From Immersiella caudata (Eukaryota > Ascomycota > Sordariomycetes > Sordariales > Lasiosphaeriaceae): a DNA stretch of 64,000 nucleotides. Below, piece by piece: positions 11,770-23,290 of this stretch. The translations under genes and the position numbers were made by a program. The DNA lies in assembly GCA_030512335.1 (NCBI GenBank), contig JAULSU010000005.1:4359501-4423500 (forward strand), read 5' to 3'. Every line of letters starts with the position of its first letter. The stretch's first letter is position 1. The notes beneath the pieces were generated by a model. That model was not told the DNA's origin. It made no database searches and saw only the letters and a program-made list of their open reading frames with translations.

Positions 11770-12170
11770 GAGCAGATAGCATATTCGCCATTGCCAAAGT
11801 CTGGGATGCACATCGGTATAACGACAACCGCAGTGGGACCTATGAATTCGACGATTCTACGTCCAAGAAACTGGCAGCCGACCTCGCAAGACCCTCTGGC
11901 CAATCCACCGGGCGTGGCTTCTCCTTCACGCGTTTCAAGACAGACGGCGGCTACAGGATCCTCATCATGCGGCAGCAAGACGCGTTTGCACCGTACATGG
12001 GGCCCGGCCATACCGCCACACCGCGGACACTTTACGAAATCGGTCACGTCATCACACATCCCGATCCCAGTTGCGGTCATCTTCGGTGGGATGAGGAATA
12101 CCCATTTCTCGTCCCGCACATGGCTAGCTGTGGGTTCGATCACCAGCTCGGCTGCAAAGATGCTCGCTAG
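11770..12170 (+). CDS. Unrecognised protein fragment, part 1
   Basis: An open frame with good coding character runs from about ADSIFAIAKVWDAHRYND to CGFDHQLGCKDAR and a TAG at 12168. It contains SGTYEFDD, GFSFTRFKTDGGYRILIMRQ, YMGPGHTA and THPDPSCGHLRWDEEYPFLVPH. I do not recognise the family. There is no clear start codon in frame, so the frame is either an internal exon or the remnant of a gene. The next coding-looking block (12409-12864) is in the same orientation and may belong to the same gene. Confidence 0.35.
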
Positions 12171-12379
12171 GTTGCTGGTTTCTCGCTTCCCATAACAAAA
12201 CTGAACGACCAGACGGTGCACTCCCTTGCTAGCGGAGAAGGAGGCTCAGGTACGCAAACGACTTCGGTGTGCGCTATTCTACGAAGCCCCCTGCATGTGT
12301 CCCGACAGTATCTTGTTCAGCGCCGTTCGAAGCTGCCCACGCTGCCATACCGACTAAGCCGTTAGTATCGTCCCCGATG

Positions 12380-12864
12380 CTGTTCCTGGCTGGCCCGAAG
12401 CACGACTCTTGGTGTTCAAGACGTGGAAGTTCCTGGGTGAGGGCAACGCACGAGACCACTACTGGCCCTCACATTCAGCGTCAGCACCACCAAACCGGAT
12501 ATACGGCCTTGGATATATGTATTCCACGTACGAGTCACGGCCCAGTCGCGACTATGTCTACAAGATCAATGCCGAGGACACCCAGGCGCGCGTCGCTTTG
12601 TGGCGTCTCACTCGAAGAGCCGTTCCACCCGAGTATATGACTGTTGAGACGTTGAGTCATCTTGAAACGTCGAGCCTTGATGGAGCGTCATGCTACATGG
12701 CTTCAGTTGGGTCCGATGACACAGCGAGCCTTGATGGAACACCGTCGGTTGAGTCTGATGACATGCCGAACGTTACTGGAATGCTGCGCTTCCACGCGAC
12801 GGGTGAGGATGAACCTGAGAACAAGCCGACCCCCAAACATGGGTCTCGTCCGGTTCGCCTCTAA
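12380..12864 (+). CDS. Unrecognised protein fragment, part 2
   Basis: Open frame LLVFKTWKFLGEGNARDHY, then RIYGLGYMYSTYESRPSRD, YVYKINAEDTQARVALW and a Ser/Asp-rich tail with imperfect repeats (SSLDGASCYM / TASLDGTPSV), ending at 12864. It is probably the 3' part of the gene at 11770. No ATG lies near the beginning of the open stretch. It ends 22 bp before the 3' end of the convergent HET gene. Function unknown. Confidence 0.35.
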
Positions 12865-12885
12865 TCGCACCTGAGGATGAACCCA

Positions 12886-14955
12886 TCAGCACAGTCGAAA
12901 CCGAACAGCGGCTTCATGAGACTCTCTTCTCTTCATGAGCGCCGGCACAACTGTTGGTGCGACGAATACGCAAGGGATGGTTGACGGCTCCGCGTCAGTT
13001 TGCCCGACCCGGCGAAGGGTCGCCAACACGTTGGAGCCGCGAATGCGACAGACAAGGTCTCCCACACGCGTAATGCGCGAACCCATGCCAACCAAGCCCA
13101 ATCTCGTCCGGTACACGACTCGGCACATGGACGGCCACGTCATGCATTCGAGGAAACCACCACTCGTTGCCTTTTCAGCCCGGCACCGAAGCTCAGCTTG
13201 AGCATCTGCTGGCAGGCTATCGAACAGCGACCGCGCCGGCAGGTAGCTGTCTGCGTATGCATCACTCACGCTCTTCCGCAGCTCGTGGTACTGGAGGACA
13301 TATGCCGCGAAGGATCGATGGTGCTCTGATCGAGTCTGTTGCGGTCCCACCGTGCTCACTTGCTGGTCTCGTTCCCTGGTTCCGAGCGGCAAAGCAAGGG
13401 ACAATGATTCCAACAGCTGAAGAGCGCTGCCTTGCTGGGACGCATCATCTGGGGACACCATCTCCCAAATCCTATCCAGCCAGAATGGATTCACCTTCAC
13501 CCTCTCCCGCGTCAGGTTTGTTACCGGGAAATCTGTCGTCTCCATGCGCGCCGACACCGCCGACACCTCGTCTACCACCCAGCCCCCGACCAGGAGACAC
13601 GGAAGCGGCGTGCCATTGATGCCCTCCGTCCCGTCGCCAACTTCAATGTCAGAGCCCTCCATATCCGAGCTGTCTTCCGGCCAGTCCATTGGCGTTGTAC
13701 GGTTAATGCTATGCCAGTCGGGCACCCAACTCGGCATTCGGCCTTCATCCTTCGGGTCCCAGGTCCTCGCCTCTTCGCACGGATCCTCCTCGTGATCAAC
13801 AAGGTTGACAGCCTGGAGGTTCTGCGTCTTACGGATGAAGTTGGCTGCCAGCTGTGTATACACAACCCCCCGGGTGACTGTGTAGTCAGGCTTGATCACA
13901 AGATGCCCGTCCATGACGGCATGCGGGTGGCCAAGCAGAGAGTACACGCGATCTCGAGCATCTGTCACCCCTAAAATGCGCACCCAGTGCATCGCCGTCA
14001 AGAAGCCACACCGAGCCGTACCGTCGGCCTTCTTCTCCCAGACCATCAAGATATGGTGAGCCACCCACGACTTGAGGTCCAGATGTGTTACCAACGACGC
14101 CGCGCGGTAGTCTAGAAACTGGGTAAATCGACCCACCAACGGCCAGTCAACGAAATCGAGCTCCAAGGAGTGATCCTCGGCCGGGTTCCCGCATCCATCG
14201 TCGTCAGGGGGCTTCAGCGCCGTGTACAAGATCGCGTCTTGAGCCAGCCCCAGCTCCTGCACTATCCAAGCCCTGTGGAAATACTCAATGTTGAAGAATA
14301 GCTTGACGGCCTCCCATTTGGTAGCCTGGTCTTCGAACAGACGCTGGTCATTCTCCGATAATAGGGCGAGTCGCGACGGAGGACCGGTCACCGAGACATC
14401 GTGGTGAAGGAGCAGAATGCGCGCATCGCGCAGCCCCCGTTCGGGATCTTCCATGAACGAGTGGATGAATCGAATTGCGTCTTGGGTGTGTCTTCGACCC
14501 TCTTCGCCTTCCTCCCACCCGATCCAAGCCAGCACACGACGCGCCCCAGCAAATATGGGCCCCATCAGCTCTAGCTGTGCAGTGCGTTCCGGGACGTTCT
14601 CCTGGTTGATGCACAACGCATCAGCCCACAGCCGTCGGACCCGACCCTGCACTAAGCCATCGCTACTCCCGGAAATGGGATGGCGTCGAAACGCCATCAG
14701 TGCCCCGTGCAGGTTCTCTGTAACGGAGAGAACGTTGCCATCAACGGTCAAGTCGTGTCTGCTCCGCGGATTGCCCCAGACATATGAAACGGCCTCATAT
14801 GGCTCGCCTTTAATCATTTGTTGAACCAACCGCCCTCTCACCGGATCTGTAGGATGTCCTGCTTCAAGCTCAAAGACGCGAATGAACCCTGGTGCTAGAG
14901 CGCGATAGCATCCAGGGTAGTGCGGGCTGACTGGAGGCTCTGAATCACTTGGCAT
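12886..14955 (-). CDS. HET-domain protein (heterokaryon incompatibility)
   Basis: A single-exon gene of 689 aa. I place the start at ATG 14955 (MPSDSEPPVSPHYPGC) rather than in the open frame upstream, which lacks HET homology. The HET domain occupies roughly residues 50-220: YEAVSYVWGN near 53-62, RRLWADALCINQENV near 105, and IEYFHRAWIVQELGLAQ. Later blocks typical of these proteins are GVTDARDRVYSLLGH, PDYTV and MPSWVPDW. HET proteins of ascomycetes trigger cell death when incompatible nuclei meet in a fused cell. The C-terminal 300 residues have no recognised domain. The gene looks intact and is divergent from the methyltransferase at 15593, with a shared ~600-bp intergenic region. Confidence 0.88.
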   Translation of the reverse strand: MPSDSEPPVSPHYPGCYRALAPGFIRVFELEAGHPTDPVRGRLVQQMIKGEPYEAVSYVWGNPRSRHDLTVDGNVLSVTENLHGALMAFRRHPISGSSDGLVQGRVRRLWADALCINQENVPERTAQLELMGPIFAGARRVLAWIGWEEGEEGRRHTQDAIRFIHSFMEDPERGLRDARILLLHHDVSVTGPPSRLALLSENDQRLFEDQATKWEAVKLFFNIEYFHRAWIVQELGLAQDAILYTALKPPDDDGCGNPAEDHSLELDFVDWPLVGRFTQFLDYRAASLVTHLDLKSWVAHHILMVWEKKADGTARCGFLTAMHWVRILGVTDARDRVYSLLGHPHAVMDGHLVIKPDYTVTRGVVYTQLAANFIRKTQNLQAVNLVDHEEDPCEEARTWDPKDEGRMPSWVPDWHSINRTTPMDWPEDSSDMEGSDIEVGDGTEGINGTPLPCLLVGGWVVDEVSAVSARMETTDFPVTNLTRERVKVNPFWLDRIWEMVSPDDASQQGSALQLLESLSLALPLGTRERDQQVSTVGPQQTRSEHHRSFAAYVLQYHELRKSVSDAYADSYLPARSLFDSLPADAQAELRCRAEKATSGGFLECMTWPSMCRVVYRTRLGLVGMGSRITRVGDLVCRIRGSNVLATLRRVGQTDAEPSTIPCVFVAPTVVPALMKRRESHEAAVRFRLC

Positions 14956-15592
14956 GGTGTTCTCGTCGGCTAGGGGTAATTTTGCTGCCAAAATGCCGTA
15001 ACTGCGAACTTGGAGAAGTCTTTGGCGCGGGAACAAGGTCAAGGCGACACCCACGAGGGGAACAGCGAGGTGAGCCCCGCTCTTGGTTGCGGCTCGTTCG
15101 GGGCTAAAGGGCCAGACCTCGGAGCTTTGGACAGGGGCCGAGCTGCATCGCGGTGCCACCCATCTTCGGGATTGGCCAGACCAATCGAGCGTGGTCACTC
15201 CCAATCCGGTATCCCAACACAACCATATCAGGCGCAGGCCGAATGAACATTACCGGCGACGACGGTCGATTCAGAAACCATCACAACTTCGGGGTACTGT
15301 GCATCTTGAACGGCCTATCCTGTTCCTCAACAGCTACGGGGGCCGGAGACACCTGACAAGCTTTCCGCCACCAATGAGCACACGGGCATGCAGCTCATGC
15401 ATAAGTGGGCCTGCAAAGCGGTATATTAGGCGCTGCCTACCCACACCATCTCAGCCCCTCGCCCCTCTGGCGACACTAATTCCTGCTTGACCTCCTAAAC
15501 GTCAGTGCCATGGCGCAATCGCGAGAAGACGCCTCAGGAACGCCCCCTACCGTGGTGGAAGGAACAGAAAGGCAATTCATGTCCCCCAAGTC

Positions 15593-16453
15593 ATGGAGGC
15601 ACAACCATTGACATGCCGCAGACTTGACGAACAGCACATCTTCACCACCAAGACACTGGGCTTCCTCATCCACCCCAACATCCCCGCCCCTTCCTCTACG
15701 GCCAAGATCGCAGACATCGGCACGGCGACAGGCATCTGGCTTTTCGACGTGGCCAAAGCACTACCGTCATCGTGCACGTTCACAGGATTCGACGCTACGC
15801 CGTCCTCCTTTCCGTCACCCGGTTCATATCCGCCAAACGTGTCGTTCAAAATTCAAGACATGTATCATCCCTTTCCCGAGGATGAGATCGGAACCTACGA
15901 CATTGTCGCCGTCCGCTTTGTCAGCAGCGGGACTCCACGGGCCGACTGGGCGCGCGCGGTCAAGAATCTCATGACGCTGCTGAAGCCGGGTGGGTGGTTG
16001 CAGTGGATCGATTCGTGCAACTTCACGCTGTATAACTCCGTTCCGGGGACGTCGAGGGCCGCGTGCCAGGAGATTTATGATGGGCTGGACTCGTTTCGGG
16101 CGGGAGAGGATGTTGTGATTGGGTTGATGATGCGGGAGGGGAGGAACATGCAGCGGGAGCAAGTTTGGAAGGGATTGGGACTGGTGAATGTTCATGAGGA
16201 TGTGTTTTCGACGGACAGGTTGCAGGAGCCCGAGTTGCATTTGAGACAGAAGGGGACGAGGAACGTTATGGATTGCTTTTTGGGTTGCCTGTACAGTCTT
16301 GTTGATGAGGAGAAGGGCGAATGGACCAAGGAGAGGGTTGAGCTGTTGAAGGGAGATGCGATGAAGGAGATTGATGAAGGTGTGTATCATACGTTGGATC
16401 AGGTTTGCATGGTTGGGAGGAAGGATGTCGGTACTGGGGACAAGCATGTATGA
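15593..16453 (+). CDS. SAM-dependent methyltransferase (UMTA/LaeA-like fold)
   Basis: A 286-aa frame with class I methyltransferase motif I (IADIGTATGIWLFDVA, about residues 39-54), a following acidic/hydrophobic strand (CTFTGFDATPSSFP), motif near YDIVAVRFVSS, and LLKPGGWLQWID. This order matches the fungal family that includes UMTA-type and LaeA-like methyltransferases. The substrate cannot be told. The start is uncertain. ATG 15593 gives a full-looking domain, but an upstream ATG at 15510 could be joined through a 41-bp GT-AG intron (15581-15621), giving a different N-terminus (MAQSREDASGTPPTVVEG). That intron is shorter than the others here, so I kept 15593. Its start is close to and divergent from the HET gene. 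Confidence 0.75.
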   Translation: MEAQPLTCRRLDEQHIFTTKTLGFLIHPNIPAPSSTAKIADIGTATGIWLFDVAKALPSSCTFTGFDATPSSFPSPGSYPPNVSFKIQDMYHPFPEDEIGTYDIVAVRFVSSGTPRADWARAVKNLMTLLKPGGWLQWIDSCNFTLYNSVPGTSRAACQEIYDGLDSFRAGEDVVIGLMMREGRNMQREQVWKGLGLVNVHEDVFSTDRLQEPELHLRQKGTRNVMDCFLGCLYSLVDEEKGEWTKERVELLKGDAMKEIDEGVYHTLDQVCMVGRKDVGTGDKHV

Positions 16454-16622
16454 TACGCTGCAATCTTTCTGATCGAGTACAGCCTGGCTTTCATCACGAT
16501 ACAAACTGGACTCTCCGTCACATGGGTGGGCCTGTGGGCTTGCATTCGTCGCTGGGGCTATTCTAAGCAATAGCCATCGCAACATTCCCAGGATATTGGA
16601 TGCCTCTGACAGGCTATAATGG

Positions 16623-16657
16623 CCAACAGCCAACAGCCAACAGCCAACAGCCTACAG
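16623..16657. repeat. Short tandem repeat, CCAACAG unit
   Basis: Four exact copies of the 7-mer CCAACAG and a fifth imperfect one (CCTACAG), 170 bp downstream of the methyltransferase stop. Confidence 0.8.
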
Positions 16658-16689
16658 CGACAAGTTTTCCCCGCCACACCAACTCCGCG

Positions 16690-16830
16690 GTTTCAAGTCC
16701 GCCGAGCTACCTGAAGCTATCAATTCCATGCACGACTGGTACCGACGCGCTGTGATCTGCTATGGTTTTCTCGAGGATATCTCGCCTTTGTCGCCGTTTC
16801 TCGATAGGAGAATGCAATTGATCCATTCGC
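16690..16830 (+). pseudogene. HET-domain relic
   Basis: The short stretch LPEAINSMHDWYRRAVICYG followed by FLEDI matches the SMFQWYQNAAKCYVYLVDV segment of HET domains, including the one in the next gene (near 17718). It is isolated: no HET motifs flank it in frame, and a stop follows soon. I infer the remains of an older duplicate of the HET-NACHT-WD40 gene beside it. Confidence 0.45.
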
Positions 16831-17431
16831 ACAATTCGGACCTGGTCAAAGGTATTGTGCTTCTGGCATGCTGAACTTCAAGTTGCTGACTTTTTCAGTA
16901 ATTGTGGATCAAATCGCATCTTGTCACTCTGATCGAAGGGAGGGTCAAGCACCTACGTGAATCATGTAGGGTGCTGTGGCTGTGGAAGAACAGCAGTGGT
17001 TGCTTGATGGGCTGCAAAAACGAACGGGGGTCCAATCGTAGGGGAAGTCAGCTCCGCTGGATGTCAATTGCGCCTCCTCGCACTGTCTGGTTAGGACATG
17101 TGCCGGTGACGTTTCCCCTGTTTGCTATTGGGCCACGACAAATACTGCAGAGGCACCTGAAGATTGCAGGTGTGGCAGTGACAATCCGCGCAAAGCGCAA
17201 TGCAAAAAAATCCAAAGAGCGGGGTTGATGGCAACAACCACAACGATCAAGAAAGCAGACCGAAAAAAAATAAAAAATCATCGCGATTTCAGCGCCATCA
17301 CTTCGGTCATTTCCCAAACCAGTAAGCGACAGACTCCAAGTCCCAACTTCGAGTCGACGTGTCTCAGCTCAATCATTCTGACGCGCAGATATCACGCCCA
17401 CTACAGCTGTTGGGAGCATCCTGCCGTGCAA
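16831..17431. other. Stretch without a supported gene
   Basis: About 600 bp upstream of the HET-NACHT-WD40 gene; presumably its promoter plus decayed sequence. Open frames at 16902-17228 and from 17225 show no family motif. Confidence 0.3.
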
Positions 17432-20400
17432 ATGCGGCTACTCCAGCGACATCTCGGCGAGGTCCGCCTGAGGAAGCCCGTAGACGAAGGAGAGACCCCG
17501 CCGTACGCCATCCTGTCACATACATGGGGTGAAATGGAGGTCCTCTTTCAGCACTTGAAAGACGGCACCACAAAGGGTGACGCTGCCTACGCTCAAAGCT
17601 ACGCCAAGATGGAATTTTGCGGAAACCAAGCCCTGACCGATGGATTGGACTGCTTCTGGGTCGACACGTGCTGCATCGACAAGTCGGATGCCATCGAGCT
17701 CCAAGGCGCTCTCAATTCCATGTTCCAGTGGTATCAGAACGCGGCCAAATGCTACGTCTAGCTACTTGGTAGACGTTTCGACATCTACCCCGGACGACAA
17801 ATCCAGCTGGGAGCCGGCATTTCGAGCGAGCAGGTGGTTCACTCGCGGGTGGACCCTCCAAGAGCTCGTAGCCCCAGCTGATGTTGAGTTTTTCTCCAAG
17901 GAGGGCCACCGCCTGGGAAACAAACAGTCCCTCGAAGAAGAACTCCACGCCATAACCGGCATCCCTCTCAAAGCTCTCCGTATGGGCTCTCTTTCCGATT
18001 TCGGCGTCGACGAGCGAATTTCGTGGATCAAGAAGCGCCAGACCAAGTATGTCGAAGACAAGGCGTACTCGTTATTTGGCATCTTCGGCGTGCATTTGCC
18101 GATTCTCTATGGTGAAGGAGAAGCGAGTGCGTTTGATCGGCTGCGGCAAGCGATTCAAAAGGGCCGTGATCGTCTGGCCAAGCTGTGGTCGAACCCTCTG
18201 CACCCTAGCGACACGCGTGACCCCCGGATCGAGAAGCAGCGCATCGAGGCTACCAAAGGTGGATTGTTGTCTGACGCTTGCCACTGGGTTGTGGGCAATG
18301 AGAGGTTCAGAAGGTGGCGTGAGACGCCGGAAAACCCAATCCTCTGGGTGAAGGGGGATCCGGGAAAAGGAAAGACCATGTTACTATGCAGCATGATCAA
18401 TGAGCTGGAGCAACCTATTGCTTCTGCTGGCGGGAACTTGGCTTATTTCTTCTGCCAGGCTACCGACCAGCGCATCAACAACGCGACGGCTGTGCTGCGA
18501 GGGTTGATCTACCTCCTTGCCCATCGACAGCCACGACTTCTCTCGCATTTTACCGACGACACGTACCCTTCGGATGACGCCACGGCTTGGGTTGTTCTTT
18601 CGAGCCTTTTTCGAAGGTTGCTACAGGATCCAAGCTTAAAAGCTACCTACCTGGTGGTCGACGCCCTCGACGAATGCACGACAGGCTTGGAGCAACTTCT
18701 CTGTCTCACCGACGAAATCGTGTCGGCACCGTCTCGCGTTAAATGGCTTCTGTCCAGCCGAAAACTGCCCAGTATTGAGCTACGCCTAACCGCGATGGGG
18801 AAGCAATCACCCCTCAGCCTTGAGCTGAACGCCAAATCCGTCGCCGCTGCTGTCGACGTGTATATCCACCGCAAAGTTCATCACTTGTCACGCATCAAAC
18901 AGTACGACGACGAAACAAAAAGGGCCGTTCAGCAGCACCTCTCTACCAACGCGAACGGCACCTTCCTCTGGGTGGCCTTGGTCTGCCAGAGCCTCGAGAG
19001 TATCGATGTCTTGCCCTGGAACACTCACAAAGTGTTGGAGAGATTCCCGGCCCAACTTGGAGCTCTCTATGGACGGATGATGCTCCAAATCCACAAACTT
19101 GAGGACGCCGAGCTATGCAAACGCATTCTAGCCATTGCTACACTTGCGTATCGCCCTCTCACCCAACAAGAGCTAGCATCCCTGGCTGACGTGCCGCTGT
19201 CCATCTCGAGTCGTCCGGCATTCCTCGAAAATCTCATTCAGCTTTGCGGGTCTTTCCTATCGCTTCAAGGCTGAGTAGTCTACTCCGTCCACCAGTCCGC
19301 AAAGGATTTTCTTCTGGGCAGTGTTCCTGATGAGGCATCCAGGGATACCTTCCAGCACATCTTTCCTCTTGGCGTAGGGCACATGCACAAGGAGGTTTGT
19401 TTGCGCTCGCTTCGACTCATGTCGGGAGTATTGTTTCGCGACATGTACCACCTGAGAGACCCTGGATTTGCGATTGACCGAGTCCATGCGCCACAGCCCG
19501 ATCCTCTCGCGCAGATAAGCTACTCGTGTGTCTACTGGATCGACCACCTGTCCGAATCGGCTTCTGACACCACCGCACTTCGGGACAGCGTCCTAGGGGA
19601 TGGAGGCATCGTCCACGCATTCCTCAAGACAAAGTACATTTACTGGCTTGAGGCTCTTAGTCTACTCAGGGCTGTGTCGAAAGGCATCACCGCCGTAAGA
19701 CGGCTGGAAAACATGACAGTCGTAAGTGAGGCAACAACACGTCACGCGTGCCCTGGTGGATGAAACTAACAGAGAACCAGAGTTGTGCTGAGTTGGGCCA
19801 GTTGGTTGCCTTCGTTTGGGACGCATACCGGTTGGCTGCAGCCTTTGGGCAGATCATAGAGGAAGCCCCGCTTCAGACCTATGCATCAGCCCTGACATTT
19901 GCGCCCAAAAACAGTTTGGTCAAGAAATGCTTCCAGCGAGATATTCCGGATTGGGTCGGAACAGTGTCGGCCGTGGACGCGGAATGGGATGCATGCCTGC
20001 AGACATTAATTGGCCACAGCAGCAGAGATGCCGAAATCATGAATGTCGTCTTCTCACCGGACGGCCATCAGCTTGCCTCGGCGTCGGAGGACACAACGAT
20101 CAAAATATGGGATGCCGCATCGGGGAAGTGCCTGCAAACACTTCGGGGCCACAAAACGCCGGTCAACGCAGTGGTCTTCTCGCCAGATGGGCTACTCGCA
20201 TCCGGAGCAAGTGGATCAGACATTGAGTCGGAACCGATAAGAATCTGGAATACCACGTTCGGCCGGTGTATAATGACACTTCAACTCGACAAGGACGGGG
20301 TCGATTGTCTGGCTTTCTCTCCGGATGGCCTGCTCGCCTCGGCGTCATTGTATCGTGGCGATCACGCGATCAGGATATGGAACATCACGACGGGCCAGTG

Positions 20401-21814
20401 TTTGCGAAAATTCCACAACTTGCCAACTCGATCCATTGCCTTCACGGATGGCAAATTCGCATGCGCAATTAACGCGCTGATTATAATCTGGTGTACCAAA
20501 TCGTGGCAGTGCCTGCAGACGCTTAAGGGCCATAACAAACGTGTCCGATCAATTGCCTTCTCGCCCCATGGCTTACTTGCGTCAGCGTCCCCTGACGACT
20601 TAGGCTCTATCAGGATCTGGAATCCCGAATCGGGGGCGTGTGTTCAGTCTTTTGCCAGCAAAGTAGTTGGGTCACTTGCCTTTTCTCCTAATGGTTTGCT
20701 CGCATCAACCTCACTCGGCCAGACGATCAGGATCTGGAACCCCGCGTCGGCCCAGTGTCTTCAGACTCTCCATGGCCATACCAGCCCTGTTACATCGTTA
20801 ACCTTCTCACAAGACGGCTTGCTCGCATCGGGATCATCCGATGGGACGGTCAAAATCTGGGATACTACTAGCGGTATCAGGGATGCCTCAGTGCGGAGCC
20901 AGCGGGAGGGAGAAGATGGCCGCCCCCAGTACGGCTACCACATTGGATCGGTTGCCCTTTCGTCGGACGGGTTAAAGTTCGCAACAGCAGGTCCCACTAC
21001 GAAGGTGTGGAGCACCACATCAGGGAAGATGATACAGACGATAAATGGTCATACGGTTTACCAGACGTCGGTCGCCTTCTCGTCCGATGATCGTCAACTT
21101 GCGTCAGGCTCAAGAGATGGCACAGTTGAAGCATGGGACACCTGGTCATGGGAGTGTTTATGGACATCTTCGCCGCCTGGAGGCGCGACACAGTTTAGGC
21201 CTGTGCAGTCCATCGCCTTTTCACCGAGCATAGCGTTGCTAGCATCGCTAGACGCAAGGGGAGAAATCACAATCTTGAATGCCGCGTCCGGGCGGCGGCT
21301 ATTAAGCATTCTAAACATGGAAGTTGCCGGACCAGTCATCTTCTCGCCTGACAGCACACAGCTGGTCGTGTGTGACTGGGGTGCAATCGCAGTCTGGGAT
21401 GCCAAATCAGGGCAAAAGACACGGAGCTGGGATCACGGCCAAACAATATCAGCCAGAATGTCGGTCGTCTTCTCACCAGATGGCAAGCAACTCGCATCAG
21501 CGTCGTCCCGGGACGGCGTACCGGTAATCCAACTCTGGGACATTGCCTCGGGACGGTGCATTGGATCACGGGTATGCCCTAGCCCGTCGGTTCGGCAGAG
21601 CTTGACCACCGCGAATCTAGGCTGGTTATTCGGAAATGAGGGGGAAGGCTATAGTCTGGGAGAGCATGATTCCTGGATTACTTGTAACGGTAGAAACGTG
21701 ATCTGGTTGCCGCCCGATTACCGACCTCGTCATGTTGCTATAAGGGGACGGGTGATGACCATGTGCTGCGCGTCGGGACGCGTCTTTTTTATTAGGTTCA
21801 AGAGGGAGATATAG
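17432..21814 (+). pseudogene. HET-NACHT-WD40 (HNWD, HET-E/HET-D-like) protein with two breaks
   Basis: The start is ATG 17432 (MRLLQRHLGEVRL). The HET domain has YAILSHTWGE, FWVDTCCIDKSD, SMFQWYQNAAKCYV, WFTRGWTLQELVAP and YSLFGIFGVHLPILYGEGE. The NACHT NTPase has a P-loop (VKGDPGKGKTML, near 18345) and Walker B (YLVVDALDEC). After a 59-bp intron (19722-19780) come 12 WD40-type repeats, each ending in IWD/IWN-like strands, to 21814. This architecture is that of fungal NLR-like allorecognition proteins. Two lesions: around 17757-17764 the expected CYVYLVDV codons contain four extra bases, producing TAGCTA, a stop and a frameshift; and at 19272-19274 a TGA stands where the family continues into VVYSVHQSAKDFLL (CGA-to-TGA would explain it). 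The WD repeats are diverged from each other, unlike the near-identical repeats of active HNWD genes. I infer a recently dead allele. Confidence 0.85.
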
Positions 21815-22308
21815 TGTGGCTTCATCACCAGACCCCTTATTCAACCTCGGCGATCTAGGTGGCTACAAAGGAGGGGGGGAGGTGGGGGGAGGTGGTATAG
21901 TACGAGCGCTAAGAAGAGATCGAGTATTGATAGAGGGCTGATGCGGTTGTGATCAAAAGTGGATGAGGAGCAATGGTGCTGTAAGAACAACAAGCAGGGA
22001 GGGACTCGTCTTAAGAAATTGATTGTCACGCCAAGAACCAGAAAAGAATCGGGATGGACGGACCTTAGAACACCCAAGTCAATGTGGCCGTAGGTGGCTA
22101 TTTTTATACTTTGGCATCGCGTCGACACAGCCGGCAAAGAAACCATGGGGGGCCGCCGAAGTAAAACCACGTCTCTTGTCCCCATTTTACTCAAGAGATC
22201 CTTCTCTCTCCAACAACCACCAGCCAGGCGCATCCCAACCCCGCTGCCTGGGGAGCTCCGCAACTAGATCTATCGTGATCTATACGAGGCCGCCTCATGC
22301 GAAAACCA
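21815..22308. other. Intergenic stretch, nothing recognised
   Basis: About 500 bp between the HNWD gene and the dead paralog; no gene, tRNA or repeat seen. Confidence 0.3.
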
Positions 22309-23290
22309 TGACCCCAGAGACCACATCAGCCCAATCTGTGGCGCAAGCCAGTACAAGCACATCTTCGTCCTGATGCGAACCTGCCGTCGTGCGCTCCTCC
22401 TCTCCCCTCCTCTCCGTGCTTCCTCGTTTCAAAGCCCCATGGTTCAATTTTAATTGCTTCATCGAACCATGCCAGAAATCCACCAAGAAGCAACATCCCT
22501 CCTTTACCCCCAACCTTACGATTTCCACGTCGCCGAAAGCGAACACCTCTTCCCTCACCTTCGCCGTCTCCTCGTCCGCGTCGCACTTCCGCCACGTCCG
22601 GCTCGAGTACGAATAGAACTCTTACTTTTAGGTCTCGCAGGATCCGCTCTCGTCCACATCATCGCATCAAGGTTGGACGTCGGTTTGCCCACCACCGTAT
22701 CCGTGATACGCGCACTGGCGCTTGCGGGTCCTAATTTGCAGGCGTTGGAGATTTGCATGAGCAGAGGTTGGAGGTGCATGGACAAATCAGGGCGATTCTG
22801 GTTGTTAGAGGGGATTCGTGGATGGATGCGCCGTGCGAAGCACCGCGTTTTCCTCCTCTGGTGAGACACTCGGAGGTGGTGTTGCCACTTGTGCCGTCCC
22901 TGTCGATGGCTTGGGCGGCGGTGGCGGCGGAGGAGAATGAGCGGGTAGAGGGGATAGTGTAGTTTGCAGAGGGGAGGATAAGCGAGGAGATGGATGGACA
23001 GCAGGTGAGCAACTTGGAAAGTGAGATGAGACGCTCAAAGATGTTAAGACGGCGGGTGTGGGACACGTTGGCGGTTGTTGAGTGTCAAAAGAGGGGTTTG
23101 GGGAGGAATTTGGTCAAGGCTTTGAAGGGGTTCAAGGGGAGGAGTTTCAGGGAGGTTGGGATGTGCGGAACGGTGGAGGAGTAATGGATGAGGGCTGTAG
23201 CGGACAAAGTAGGGGTTACTGCGAAAGCTACCTCTTGGAAGACCAAGACGGAGCGAGGTGCGGGGTGGGTTGTTGTCGAACTGGCGTGTT
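22309..23290 (+). pseudogene. Dead tandem copy of the gene at 23583
   Basis: It shares colinear blocks with the intact neighbour: LMRTCR at the exon 1 end, an intron with acceptor CATGCCAG, IHQEATSLLYPQPYDFHVAE (neighbour IHQEAKPLLYAPTYIFNE), FRHVRLEYE (neighbour LRNVRIEYE), LALAGPNLQALEI (neighbour IASAPNLERLDI), RRRVWDTLAVVE and FKGRSFREVGMCGTVEE (neighbour SGSFREVRMSGTVD). These blocks fall in different frames with stops between them, so the copy is broken by several frameshifts. Its first exon is largely unrecognisable. Confidence 0.75.

Noticed and set aside
12380..12864. ADP-ribosyltransferase-like fold suggested by the YVYKINAED strand
   Set aside because: A single short resemblance without the other expected motifs; not enough to name a function.
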